64,000 nt of DNA from Edaphochlamys debaryana (taxonomy: Eukaryota > Chlorophyta > Chlorophyceae > Chlamydomonadales), in contig JAEHOE010000083.1 of assembly GCA_016858145.1 (NCBI GenBank), forward strand, positions 62,001 to 126,000, written 5' to 3'. Position 1 is the first letter of the stretch; every line of letters starts with the position of its first letter. The notes under the pieces were generated by a model that saw only the letters and a program-made list of their open reading frames with translations, ran no database searches and was not told the origin of the DNA. This document shows, in pieces, positions 10,093 to 22,114 of the stretch. Position numbers and translations under genes: made by a program.

Positions 10093-13000
10093 CTAGCGCC
10101 TCTGCTTCTTGTCCTGGCGCCGGCCCCCACGAGAGCCCTGCTGCTGCTGCGCCGGCTTCGCGTGCGGCTTCTTCTTCTTCTTGTGCACCCCTCCCGCCAC
10201 CGGACCCAGCGCCAAGCCCTTCGTCGCCTTGCCCCCACCCGCGCCTCGGCCCCCGCCCCCGCTGCTGCCGCCGGCCCCCGCCTTCGGGCCAGAAGGCCCC
10301 CGGCTGCCCGGCGCCCGCTCCGCCGCTCGCCTGAGCAGGTCCGCACGGACCCAGCCGGGCTCATCGCCGCCCGGCCCCGCCTTCGAACCCGACCCAGGCG
10401 CCCTCGTGCGGTCCCCTCCGGCGCCGGATCGAGGCAGTGCCTGGCCTGGCCGGGGCCGGCCCTTAGCCTGCTGCGCGCTGCGCCAGGCCGCGGCAGTGGC
10501 GGCCGCATCCTCGTCCACCTCGTCGATCTCTTCCAGCTCGTCCGGCTCGTCTGACTCATGCACGTCCTCCGACTCGCGCACGTCGTCCATCTCGTCCAAC
10601 TCGTCTGACTCATCCACGGCATCTGACTCGCTGACGTCGTCCAGCTCGTCCACCTCGTCCTCCTGATCACGCTCGACCATCTCCCGCTCGACCGGCTCGG
10701 CATCCACCTCGTACCGCTCGCGGTAGTCATCTATCTCGTCCACCTCCAGGACTGGGCCCGGCCGGGCCCCGGCCCTCCCGCCAGGCCCAGGCAGTCCGCC
10801 GCTCTGACCAGGGACTGCTGGGGCCCAAGGCCCCGTGAGTCCCTTACGCCTCCGCTCCGAGCCGCCAGCGCTGCCGTCGCTGCCGCTGCCGCTGGCGCCA
10901 TCGGAGCTGCTGCCCTCCTCCTCGTCGCTGCTGCCCGCACTGCCGTACCCGCCACTGCCGCTCGCGTCCTCGTCGTCCTCATCATCGCCGTACCGGTAGT
11001 CATGACGGGCATCATCACGCCCGCGTGGCGACGCACGTGCCCGGAGCGCCCGCAGGGCCGCCAACACCGCCGCCACGGAGCCCGCGGCAGGCGCCGCGGC
11101 ACCTGCCCCACCGCCAGGTGCCGCCACCGCCGCTGCCGCCGCCGCCGCCGCCGCCAGGGCCTCGCCGTCAGCGTCGCGACGCTTCCGAGCGGCGACCGCC
11201 CGCCGATCCATCGCCGCCAGCGCTTGGGCAGGCCGTCCGGGGTGCATCGCGTCGGCCGGCCTATCCAGCACCCGCTGCAGCGGGCGCCGGGGCGCCGGCC
11301 CCTGGCCCGGCCCCGGAAGGTCGAGCACGGGCCCCGCCTCCCCCAGCCTCGGCCGGACGGCCCCGCGCGTCAGCTGCGCCAGCTCCGCCGCCGCCCGCTC
11401 CTCGTCGGCCTCCCGCTCCCGCCGCCGCTTGCCAACCCCTCCTCCGGCGGCGCTCGCGCCTGCCGCCTCAACCCCCCGGCCCCGCTTCAGCACCGGCTGC
11501 CGCAGCGGCTGGCCAGCCCGCTGCCCCGAGCCGCGGCCCATCGTCGCAAGTGCCTCCTCCTCGTCCTCCCACCCCTCCCGGCCCCTGCTTCCCGGGCGCA
11601 TGGGCGGCGGCCGCGGGGGCCGCGGGAAGCGGGAGCGGTGGGCCATGAAGAGCGCCCGGTCCCGCATGGCGGCGCGGCGCAGGCGGGGGTTGTGCAGCGC
11701 CCAGGGCCACTCGGGCTCCACCAGGGGGCGCACGTCGAACAGGCCCTGGGCGGTGGGGCGGAAAGGCGGTGGAGTGTGGGGGGGCGTGAGGCGGGCACGC
11801 CGCGTGTGGAGACAGTAATGGCCCAACACGAGACCAGGCGGGCAGCGGCAGCAGCCACAGTCGTTGCGCTGGGACAGGAAGACGCAGGTCTCCCGGTTAA
11901 TGCGCAGAGGTACAGTGCCTGGGCCGAATGGCTACACGGAACACACAGCAGGCAAAGCAAGGACCGCAGCGCCGCCGCCTGCCGTACCTTGCTGTACGGC
12001 GCCTCGTACACCAGCACCCCGTCCTCCCGCTCCTTGGGCAGCAGCGGCAGGATGGCGGCCTCGCACACGTAGCCCTCGGGCAGCCAGCCGGGCCGCGCGG
12101 CCGCGCCCGCCGCCGCCGCCGCCGGCCCGGAGGGCCCCACCGCCGCTGCGCCGCCGCCGCCCTCGCCCGCCGCAGCTGCCGCTGCTGCCGCCTTGGCCCT
12201 AGCCTCCCGTTTGGCCTTTTTGGACAGGCATCCGGGCTGGGGCTGGGGCTCTGGCTCGGGTGGTGGGGCAGGTGCAGCGGCGGCCGGGGCAGCAGCCTGG
12301 GCCTGCCGCTTCTGAGCCTTGGCGGCGGGCTTGTTGGCTGCCGCTGCCTGCTTTGCTGCCGCCTCCTTAGCCGCTGCCTCCTTAGCCGCCGCCTCCTTAG
12401 CCGCTGCCTCCTTAGCCGCCGCCTCCTTAGCCGCCGCCTCTTTGGCCGCCGCCTCCTTAGCCGCCGCCTTCTTCGCTGCCGCCTCCCGTGCCTCCGCCTC
12501 CCGCGCCTCCGCCGCCTTGGCTGCAGCCTCCTTGGCAGCCGCCTCTTTGGCCGCAGCCTCCTTAGCCGCTGCCTCCTTAGCCGCCGCCTCGTTAGCCGCC
12601 GCCTCCTTAGCCGCCGCCTCTTTGGCCGCCGCCTCCTTAGCCGCCGCCTCCTTCGCTGCCGCCTCCCGTGCCTCCGCCTCCCGCGCCTCCGCCGCCTTGG
12701 CTGCAGCCTCCTTGGCAGCCGCCTCTTTGGCCGCAGCCTGCTTAGCCGCTGCCTCCTTAGCCGCCGCCTCCTTAGCCGCTGCCTCCTTAGCCGCCGCCTC
12801 CTTAGCCGCCGCCTCTTTGGCCGCCGCCTCCTTAGCCGCCGCCTCTTTCGCTGCCGCCTCCCGTGCCTCCGCCTCCCGTGCCTCCGCCGCCCTGGCTGCA
12901 GCCTCCTTGGCAGCCGCCTCTTTCGCTGCCTTCTTGGCTGCCCTCTTACTGATAGGTGCCTTTGTATCGGGGCCCGCCGTGACGGGAGCTGCTAGGGCGG

Positions 13001-16000
13001 GGGGAGTGGTGGCTGGAGCGGCGGATGCAGGAGCAGTGGCGTCCGGAGCGGGGGCCGCAGCAGCGGAGGCGGCGTCTCGCTGCTTGCGCTTCCTGCCCGC
13101 TGCAGGCGCCGGGGCCGCCGCCGCCGCCGCAACGACGGCAGGCTCCTCTGCCACCGGCGAAGCCGCTGCCACCGGCGCGGCAACACCAGGTTTCAGAGCC
13201 GCCGCCTTCGCCGCCTTCGCCCCCTTCGCCGCTGGCTCGAGCGCTGCGGGCTTGGCCCTGGGCCCTTGCGCCTCGGCCGCCAGCTCCTCGCCTGACGCAG
13301 CGGCCGGGCTGCGCATGTTGGCACCTGGCTGGCGTGCTGCGGGCCCCGCCCGGGCCGCACTGGGCCCCATCGGACCAGCCTCGGAGCCCGCGAGGGCATC
13401 CAGCGCCTGGCTGATGCTCTCGTACGCCCCGTCCTGCTCCCGCTCCTCCTCTTGCGCCGCCTCTTCCTTCTCTTCGAGACGCTCCTCTCGCCGCTCCTCT
13501 TCCCGCTGTTGTTGTTGTTGCTGTTGCTGCTCTGGCGCCGGTGCCGGTGCCGGCCCCTGGTCCGAGGCGCGCGCGGAAGACGGAGAAGGCGAACCGCCGC
13601 CGCTCTCGTCCCCCTCCTCTTCGCCCTTGCCCTTGCCCCCGGCCCCTGCTCCTAGACTGTCGCCCGCCGCCTCGCCGCCGCCCTCGCCCGGCCGGCTGTA
13701 GTCGTACGGCAGCATCCCCGCCTCGGTGAGCACGGGCACGCCGGCGGCGGCAGTGGCCGCGCCGCCGCCGGGGGCGCCAGAAGAAGCAGGAAGGGGCAAG
13801 GCGGCGGCAGCGGCAGCCACCTCCTTCGCCTCCTCTGCCTCCTCGATCTCTGCGTCCTCCGCCTCGACCGCCTGCCCCTCCCCGACCTCTCCATCCACGG
13901 ACCCCGCCCGAGCCGCCGCCGCCTGCTCCGCCGACGCTGAGGCGCCCGGCTCTGGCGCTGCCGCTGGTCCCGCCGCCGCCGCCGCCGTCGCTGCCGCTGC
14001 CTCGCTTGCTGCCGCCTGCTCAACAACCATCGGCATGCGTGGCTCCGCGTCCGCCGCAGCGCTTGCATCCGCGGACTCCGCCTCCGCTGCCACCTCCGAT
14101 GTCGGTGCTGCCACTGGCACCATCACCTCTGGCGCCGCTGCGGCGGCGGTGGCGGCAGCGCCAGCGGCGGCTGACGGCAGCGGCTCCAGGGGCGGCTCCA
14201 CCATGGCCTCCGCCATGTCCGTGTCGGCAGCGGCCACGTCAGCAGCCCCGGGCGCCACATCAGCATCGCCGGTGGACACGTCAGCAGCCTCCGGCTCCAA
14301 CACCTCGGAGGGAGACAGCGGCCGCAAGTCCTCGGCGTCCGCCGCCGCCGCACCCTCTGCAACGTCACCGCCGCCGCTGCCGCCATCTTGCTTGCCAGCC
14401 GTCGCCGGGCCTGGCTCGGCGGCTGCCTCCGTCGGGGCCATGGCCGCCACCCCGTCGTCGACGTCAGCTGCAGCAGCTGTTTCTGCGGCACCGGCGGCGT
14501 CAGGCGGGCCGCCGACGACGTCGGCCGCCTCCGCCGGCGTCGCCTCCGCCGGGGCCGTCAGCTCCTGCTGCATCTGCTCCTCCTCCTCCCGCACCTCCAT
14601 CGCCTCCACCTGAGCCTGAGCCTCCGCCTGCTCCTCCCGCCCCTCCGCCTCCGCCCTCGCCTCCTGCTCCGCCTCGGCCTCCCGCGCAGCCGTCGCGGCT
14701 GCCTCTGCCCGCTCCGCGGCGTCAGCCGCCGAGGGCTCAGGCGCAGCCTCGGGCACCCCGCCAGAGGCCGCTACCTCGCCCGGAGTCTCGGGCGCAGGGA
14801 GCGCCACCGCTCCCGCTTCCTGTGCTTCAGGCTCCGCCGCGCCCTGCTCCGACTGGGCATCCACCCCTGGCTCCGCCCCCGAGGGCCCGGCCTCCGCCTC
14901 CGCCTCCACGCGCTCGGACCCGGCCGCCGCCCCCGCGCCCTCCGCTGCGCCGTCTGTCGCTTCCTCCGCCGCGATCCCCTGTGGCTGGGTCGGCTCCTGG
15001 GCTGCAGCGGCCCCGGCCCCGGCCTGCAGCTCCAGCTCCTCCAGGGGCTGCGTGGGCGGCAGCTCCGGCTCGGCTTCCTCCACCTCCGCCCCAGCAGCTT
15101 CGGCCGGGCCTCCTGCGGGTGCCTGCTGCTCCATGGCTCCCTCCGGAGCCCCCTGCACCGGGTTCATGAGATCCGAATCCGGAGTGGGGTCCATATCAGA
15201 AACTGCCGTCGGTGGCTGTTGCTGTCCCGCCTGCGAGGGCGCCGCCGCTGCCTCCGCCGCCCTCAGCGCCTGCAGTGCCTGCGCCTCGGCCTCGGCCGCC
15301 TGCCGGCCCGCGTATGCGGAGGCGAAGGGCTGGCTGTTGCGGTGTCCGCAGACCTGAGGAAGTGCGAGCAGGGGCGACGAAGGAGGGGTTGAGCCCAGAA
15401 GGAACAGAGTAAGCCGTGCCCTCGGCACGTCCCTGCAAACACTAACCAGGGGCGCATGCACCGAGGGTCCGCTTCTGAGCAACCCCTGTGCCCGCATCCA
15501 TGCGAGCCCCGGTCATAGAGAAGCTGGAGAGGCGGCACCCCAGCCCCGGCACGCACCCGGCAGGTCCGGACCACCACGACCACGTTCTTGGGGCCCCGCG
15601 CGCCGCCCGCTGCCGCCGCCGCTGCTGCGTCGCGCCGCTGGCTCCGGCGGCTGAGGTCGCGGCACTCGATGCTGAGCGGAGTTCAGGGAACACAGGGCGA
15701 GAGGTGAGGCGGGGGGGGTAAGCCATGCCCGATGGCGATTGTGAGAAGAGGTGCTGCGCGTTGGGGCACAGGCAAGTGGAACACCGGTACTCGGGTCGGG
15801 GTTTGGGGGGGGCTGGTGAACGGGGCGGCCCTCGCGAACCTGGTGCAGGAGGCGGGCGAGAGGTGGACTCCACACAGCTCGCAGTGCTGCTGCACGCTGC
15901 GCCGTGGTACCGCAGCTCCGTGGGCGTCAGCTGCCTGCGCGAACGGGGGTGCGTGGAGCGATCGGCACGCAATCGGGTTGGGCGCCGACTGGCGTGAGCG

Positions 16001-16296
16001 TACGCGGACGTACTCGTCGCCGCCCCAGCGACCCATCCCAGCCCGCTGCCAGCGATGCGTTATTCGCTGTCGCGCGCTCGCGGAGGCCGGCGGCGCTCGC
16101 CAAAGCATGCACCGCACGTCGGCCGGCTCGCGCGCGTTCCTACCCTCAGCGCCTGGCCTCCAAAGTGCGCTGCGTCATCCAAGAAGCCTTCCTCGGCAAG
16201 CACACGGGACGCCTGAGACAGAAAGGAGTATCGCGCGTTCTGGGGCAAGCCGACAGCCTCTTTTCGCGTGGGCTGACGCAGGGGCTTGGGTGGCAT
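10093..16296 (-). CDS. RPP21-like RNase P/MRP zinc-ribbon protein with a very long low-complexity extension
   Basis: Five minus-strand exons (16296-16144, 15934-15840, 15671-15557, 15353-11988, 11745-10093) join in frame to 1,793 residues ending in TAG. The start is ATG MPPKPLRQPTRK. Residues about 23-125 resemble the Rpr2/Rpp21/SNM1 family: a helix like RYSFLSQASRVLAEE, then CxxC in HCELCG (C69, C72), a basic linker with the strand KNVVVVVRTC, and a second CxxC, CRVCGHRN (C120, C123). Family members are protein subunits of RNase P and RNase MRP, which mature tRNA 5' ends and rRNA; that role is inferred here. Known RPP21 proteins are only about 150 residues long. The rest is Ala/Glu/Pro-rich: polyQ at about 728-736, an (EAAAK)n tract at about 927-1123, a conserved-looking island WLPEGYVCEAAILPLL to ALHNPRLRRAAMRDRALF (about 1210-1280), a strongly acidic D/E/S stretch at about 1578-1658 and a basic Lys-rich end that could be a nuclear signal. 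The tail is one uninterrupted frame with the zinc ribbon. Confidence 0.65.
12345..12935 (-). repeat. Coding (EAAAK)n tandem repeat with about 180-bp higher-order units
   Basis: On the minus strand the 15-bp unit encodes Glu-Ala-Ala-Ala-Lys and is repeated more than 30 times with few changes (occasional Gln or Asn for Glu, Arg for Lys). A linker reading AAEAREAEAREAAAK recurs three times. Its first two DNA copies (near 12476 and 12656) are 180 bp apart; the third (near 12855) is a little further on. The repeat is in frame in the RPP21-like gene. Confidence 0.95.
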
Positions 16297-16668
16297 TCCC
16301 GTCAGCGTGCCAGCAGCGCGTGGTTATGGTCGCGAGGGGGCCTGGGGCAGCCAGGGTTATCAATCGCGTGCAATGCGATGCGCTGGGCGCGCCGATTGCA
16401 GCGACAGGCCTCGCAGAGCCAAGCCGTTGTACACAGGACACTCGACATCACAGCTAGGTTGGATACGGGCTTCTTGGCAGTGCCGTGAGGCATTGAAGCT
16501 CGGCACCTCTGCCTCTGCACCAGCGGTCAACCTTTGACACTGCGTACTATCATATAAACTCTAGGAACGATAGATCAGGGGCCCCAGGTGCCGGAGCTCG
16601 CTTGACTTCGCTTCAAGGGCACACAGCCCAAGTCTAGGGCCCGGGCGCTCGGGCCTGCAGCAGCTGCG
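16297..16668. promoter_or_regulatory. Divergent promoter between the RPP21-like gene and GEMIN2
   Basis: The two ATGs are 372 bp apart and point away from each other, so this segment must hold the start sites of both genes. A TATA-like TATAAA lies at 16553-16558, 111 bp upstream of the GEMIN2 ATG. No comparable box was found for the other direction. Confidence 0.55.
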
Positions 16669-19251
16669 ATGGAGCCAGGCCGACGTCACCTGGCTGATGG
16701 ATATGACGAGGAGGACGAGGGCGAGGAGGAAGACGTTGGGGGCGACGAGATGGATGAGACTGAGGACGAGGAGTACAACTTGACCAACTTCGGCATCTCC
16801 CAGGCGCTGCCTGTGCCCGACGGGCCGCCGGACTTTAACGCGGGTGGGGCCGACACGTGTTGGGGGGAGGGTTTGTGGGGGAGGGTCTAAGGGAGAAGTC
16901 GGCTGGGCCCTGGGGTGCCCCAGGGGTGTGCGCCCCAAACCCTAGAGCCCAACTTCTGCGCTGGCAGCATCCTCCAGACCTGAGCTCAGGTACTTCAGAA
17001 CCTGTTGCAATTCCTAAGCCACAGCCATTCCACACAACATCCGCTCACCACTGCCACCACCATCACCTCCACAACAACACCCCTTGACGGCCCTCGATCC
17101 CTCCCTGGATCCCTCCCCTGGCAGGCCCGCCCCAGACGGCCGAGGAATACCTCCGCTGGGTGCGGTACGAAGCCTCCAAGTGCCCCCGCGTCACGCGCAA
17201 GGACATCAGCCCGGAGCGACTGAGGCGGCAGCAGGAGCAGAGCGACGCAACAGCCGCGGCTGCGGCAGCGGCGGCAGCAGCAAGCGGGAGCGGCGTCGGG
17301 GACGGATCGGCGGGCACCGGAGGGGGCAAGGCGGGGGGCGGGCGGAGGCACGCGCCTCAGGGCTTCGCCGGGGGCGTGCCGCCGCCCGTGCTGAGCGCCT
17401 GCCAGGAGTGGGCCCGGCCCTGCAACAAGTGGCTGCGGGTGTTCCTGCAGGCGAGGCAGGGGCTGGGGGGGCTGGGGCGGGGCGGCGCATCGCTGCGTGC
17501 ATGGTAGGGGTTTTGAGGTGGGCCTGCGGTACTGGTGACCATGACCCGTGTGGCCCTGCGCCGCGCCCTGCGCCCGAGCACATCCCCTCCGTCCTGACCT
17601 CTGCCCTCTTCCGCCGCAGGACTTTGCGCTGCTGCGCGCCTCCCTGGGCCGGATGCAGCGGAAGCATACCGAGGGTGGGTGGGGCGGGGCAGGGCATGCG
17701 AAGGAGGCGGGGCTTGGATCGCTGGGGACCCACATCGGCACATGTTGGGGCTGTTGACCCTGATGATGGCCCGGCGTGCCCCCGCAGAGCTGGCCTACAC
17801 TCAGCTGCCCCCCCTGGACAACGGTGGGGCGTGGGACCGGCTGTGCTTCGAGCAGTGGGAGCAGCTGGACTCAGCGCAGCAGGCGCAGCACGGGGAGGAG
17901 CAGGCGGGGAGCGGGGAGCAGGCGGAGCAGGCAGGACAGGGGCAAGGGGAGGCGGCACAAGCAGGGACGTCAGGGCAGGGGCCCGAGGACACCGGGGCAG
18001 GGGCACGGGCAGGCGCCCAGGACGCAGGGCAAGCGCCCAACGATGCCGGGGCAGGGGAGCCAGACCGGGCTTCGTCGCCCTCCCCACCCCCACCCCCGCC
18101 TCCGCCCCCGCCCCCCGAGCCCCTGGGGGGTGAGACGGACCGGCTGTGCGGCCCCGTGGTGCGCACCGTGCTGGCCCTGGACCAGGTGGGGTGCGGGGCA
18201 GGGAGGCGCGGAGGGTGGGGTGGGGGGCAGGAGGGGAGGAGGCCGAGGAGGGCTGGTTGAGGGAGGCATGGGGTCAGGAAGGGGAGGGAGGCAATGGGCT
18301 CCGCGGCGGCTGGAGGGTTGAGGGTCAGGCCGAGGGAACGAAGCGCCCCATCCATCCCAATCCCCAACCCCAACCCCCCACCCGCCAGGTGTCCGTGGGC
18401 AGCCTGCTGCAGCGCCACGTGTCCCAACTGGCGGACCAGCCCCACCTCACGTACATGCGATCGCAGGTGGGTTCGGGCGCTGGGAGCGGCGCAGGGCTTT
18501 GTTATTCCTCGCTTAGGCCTCGCTAGGCCTGCCATCTTACCTCAGGCGCCACCACGGCCTGCCCTAGGTCTTCGTCCCAACCCTGCGGCTCTGCTGTACC
18601 CCCTCCCTTCCTCCTGCTACGCTCCCCCCCCCCCAGTGGCTGTTTGCGCTGGCTGCGGTGCTGGAGCGGCCCGTGCCCCCGGACGTGGCGGCAGCACTGA
18701 GGGAGCTGGTGAGGGGGGTGGAGGGGGCGGATATTGTCCAGTGAGAGGGGCCCATGGGGATGTCGCAACCCGGGATGACGGTGGTGGTCGATTGGCAGTG
18801 GCAATCATGACGGTGGGGAGGAGGAGCCATCATCAGGCGGAAAGACCCGGCGAAGGGGGTGTTGTGGGTGGGGCGTGGGTTGGTAGAGGCTAGGCGTAGG
18901 GCGTCGAGGGCAACGAGGGGGCCGGACATGTGCCAGGGGCGAACGCGCGCGCCAGGGAGAAGGGCAGTGAAGAGGGCGGGTAAGAGGCAGGCAGTAAGGC
19001 AGATGGCGGCGGCAGTGGTGGGGACAGAGGGCGCCCTGCTGCTTGCCCTGCCAACCCACTTCCCCTCCTTCCCCTTCTCTCCCCCCTGTCAGGTCCGGCG
19101 CTGCTCCGCCTGGCGCGCCTCCCTGTCCTCCCCCTCCGACCCCTGCCTGCCCCGCCTCAACCTGCTGCTGGCGGTGGCGGGGGCCTACTTCGGGCAGGAC
19201 GAGGGCCTGGCGGCGGCGGCGGCGGCGGCGGGGCTGGCGGACCTGGAGTAG
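16669..19251 (+). CDS. GEMIN2: GEMIN2 (SMN-interacting protein, snRNP assembly)
   Basis: Gemin2 binds SMN and the Sm-protein pentamer and is the core factor for loading Sm rings onto spliceosomal snRNAs in the cytoplasm. Seven exons (16669-16843, 17125-17450, 17620-17674, 17788-18185, 18389-18466, 18637-18708, 19093-19251) join to 420 residues. The acidic N-terminus (residues 12-35) is followed by ISQALPVPDGPPDF and the family motif YLRWVRYEASKCP (67-79). The C-terminal helices include WLFALAAVLERPVPPD (from 345), then ALRELVRRCS and LNLLLAVAGAYFGQ, which match the conserved end of animal Gemin2. The central part (about 186-318) is an algal-type low-complexity insert rich in Gln, Glu, Gly and Pro. 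The intron after 17450 has a GC donor (CAG|GCGAGG) and the others are GT-AG. The gene is divergent from the RPP21-like gene. Confidence 0.9.
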
Positions 19252-19816
19252 GGGCAGCGGGGCTGGGGCGCGGGCGCACGTGTGATGGGGGGTGAACTAG
19301 ACGTCTGCAGGCGACCGGGGGCCTGCACGAAACCTCTCTGGGAGGGAGGCGGGGAGAGAGGATGGGGGACAGGGTGGTGACGGGGAGGAGTGCTCCCTGG
19401 TGGGGCCGCGGCCGGAGAGCGGCAGTGGGAGCGGAGGAGGAGCCTGAGGTATAGGGCTGGAGGCCGGATGGAAGGGGTCCAGGTGCTCGCCGGGCCGGTG
19501 GGGAGGGATGCGTACAGGCGGTGCACCCCTGTTGACTGAAGGACGCGAGTGGGGTTGACGTAGCATGTCGGGTCCAGGCCTGGGCGCAGTGCAGAGGATT
19601 ACCGACGGCAGCGCTGAGGAGGGGGCGGGACGATATCAGGAGGTGGAGGTGCAGGGCTGGGGGGGCAGCTAGGTGATGTGTTACGAGGCAGGAGGCGGAG
19701 GCGGGGCCAGGGGCGGCACGAACCAGCCCCAGATTGGGCGTTTGCCACGCCAGCAAGGGCTTTAGGCGAGCGGGTTCAATCTCTGTACCCCGAACATATG
19801 CAATAATACTTGCACC
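19252..19816. other. Intergenic: GEMIN2 3' flank and rhomboid promoter
   Basis: No gene is supported in these 565 bp. The last 30 bp before the rhomboid ATG are comparatively AT-rich (around 19795-19815) and may hold the start site, but there is no clear TATA box. Confidence 0.5.
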
Positions 19817-22114
19817 ATGGCGACGGCTGTGCGAGCCAACGCACTGTCCTCGCGATGCAGCCCGCAGCTGTCTTCGCCGCGCTGCCCTCTAGTCATAGCG
19901 CGACCAGCCGCTAAATGTCAATTGCTAAACGCGCAATCCGTGGCGACATGGCCTCGGCAAGGCAGCCGGAGCCGGCGGCATCTGCAATGCTCAGCATCCT
20001 CCAGCCTCCCGGCACGCTCCTCGCCCGACAGCGGTGAGGGTACAGCAGGCAGTGGCAGCCGGTCAACATTTGATCGCTCTCTCTCTTTGGGCCCCAGCTC
20101 GCGCGTGGCCATCCTCGGGGCACCCCATCCATCCGCCGACCCTCACCCTGCAAGGCGGGCCCCAACCCCGACCTAGCATGCTCCTCCCCTGCCCCTACTT
20201 ACCTAAGCTCCACCCCACTCCTCTGCCTCCCTGAAACCACCCGCCACCCCCTCCCCCTCCCCGCTCGGCTCCCGCCTCCAGGCCCCGGCCGCGGCGCGCT
20301 GGCGGTGACCGGCGGCGGCAACGGCGTGTTCGTGCTCATGCTGCTCTGCTGCCTGGTCTTCGCGGCCGACAACCTTCTGCACCTGCCCGGCATGAGCGAG
20401 CTCTACCTCAACCACGCCAGGTGCGGCGGCGGGGGGGGCTGCTCGGGCGGTGGGGTGGAGGCGGTTGTGGTTGCGTTGACGGTGGGCAACAGGGACACTC
20501 GAGGGCTTTGAGGCTTTGAGGCTTGACACCATAAGCCCACAATTTTGGGCGTACCGCCCTAATTTGGCCCCGAAATTCGTGCTTGCCCACTCCCGTGTAA
20601 ACGCTTACACCCCCCTGCACCCCCCTTCACCCCGCCCGTTCCCCCTCCCCTCCCACCGCCCCGGCCCTTCCTCCTCAGGCCCCAGTGGTGGCAGTTCGTG
20701 ACGCACGCCTTCTGCCACGGCAGCTGGCAGCACCTGTCGGGGAACCTGTTCAACCTGTGGTGAGGGTAGGGGAGGTGGCGGGATGTCAAGTCAGGGCTGC
20801 TTTAAGCGATCATGCATGGGGCTCTCGGCCGCCCCGGCGCGAACCGTATGCACGTTCCGCTGCCTGGACGCCCAGCCCCTCATCCCGCCAATGCGTTGAA
20901 CATGACCCCCATTATTTCCCGCCCCCCAATGCAGCGTGTTTGGGAAGATGGTGGAGGAGTCTGAGGTGGGCCGTGGGCACAGCAGGGCGCTGGGGCGAAA
21001 GCCGGGCGACCAGTTGTGACGGGGGGACGGGGTGCGGGGCACCCGCGGCCAAGGGGTCCCGGAAGGGAGTCGCGTAGGCAGCACAGACCAGGCTGCAGGT
21101 GTGCCCAGCAAGCATGCGGCAGGGGCTCTCCGTGCCTGGCACCTCCAACCCCGCTGCTCCACGCCCGGGCCCCCCGCGCAGGGCTCCATGGGCGTGGTCC
21201 TGGCCTTCCTCATCTGCGGAGTGGGTGGGTGAGGGGAGGAGGGTTGAAGGGGGTGCGGACAGTGTCCTGCTCTGTCGGCTGGGTGCCCGCTGGCGCCCAG
21301 GCACGTGCCCCTTTCCTCCTCAACCCACGTCCTGACCCGGCTCCACCCCGCTCCTTCCCCTCCCCTCCCCCCAGGCGCCGCGCTGGCCACCTTCTTCCTC
21401 ACCCCCGCGCTGGTCAGCGGCCGGGTGACGGTGTCTGTGGGCGCATCAGGTGCGGAGCGGGCAGCGCAGCAGGCCACACCGCACACACCTGGGGAGCTGG
21501 GGACGCATGGGGGCCGCCTCTTTGGCGTACACATGGGCTCAGCTGACCATCAGCTGAGCATGATGGTGTTGAAGGTTCATCTCGCTCTCGCCCGTACATG
21601 TGTGTCCCCCGCCCTACCCGACCAGGTGCCATCTTCGGTCTGTTCGCTGTGGCGGTGGTGACGCGGCTGCGGCTCAACCTAAAGCAGCTGCTGGAGGCGG
21701 CGGTGCTGGGGCAGTTCGTGGTGCGGCAGGTAAGGAGCACGGGAGAGTGCGGGGGGGGGGCCTTTGGGACAGGGCGGGGGGCTTGGGGGCGAAACCGGGG
21801 CGGGCGAGTAAGGATGGCGCCTGGGGCTGGGTTTCGACTTGTGACGCGAGATTCTGTCCCTTGGAGGCAGCTTGCAAGCAATCCTGGTGCTCCCCCATCC
21901 CTCAACCTCCTTCCCTCCACTTTCCTCCTCTACCCCCCCCTGTCAGGTCCTGGAGGAGGCCAAGCACCAGGTGACGGGGGGCCTGGTGCTCAACGGCATG
22001 GCCGTGTCCCACGCGGCGCACCTGGCGGGGGCGGCGGTGGGGGTGGCGCTGGTGCTGGCGCTGAGGCAGCTGCCGGACACAGCCGCGGGGGCAGGCGGGG
22101 GCGGGGCGGCGTGA
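19817..22114 (+). CDS. Rhomboid-family intramembrane serine protease, probably organellar
   Basis: Rhomboids cleave transmembrane substrates within the lipid bilayer. Eight exons (19817-20033, 20282-20420, 20679-20759, 20935-20965, 21182-21224, 21375-21449, 21626-21729, 21947-22114) join to 285 residues. The first about 70 residues are rich in Ser, Ala and Arg with almost no acidic residues, consistent with a chloroplast or mitochondrial transit peptide. A transmembrane segment around GVFVLMLLCCLVFAAD follows. Next comes the rhomboid motif WQHLSGNLFNLCVFGKMVEE, then GSMGVVLAFLICGVG, and the catalytic GASGAIFGLF with Ser195. The second catalytic residue is probably His255 in HAAHLAGAAVG. The protein is shorter than many plant rhomboids but keeps the six-helix core. 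Its last exon has an exact second copy at 25216-25383. Confidence 0.9.

Noticed and set aside
12319..13701. Long plus-strand frame rich in Ala-Ser-Leu repeats opposite the RPP21-like gene
   Set aside because: It is the complement of the EAAAK and Ala/Glu-rich coding region; the minus-strand frame has the splice sites, zinc ribbon and continuity.
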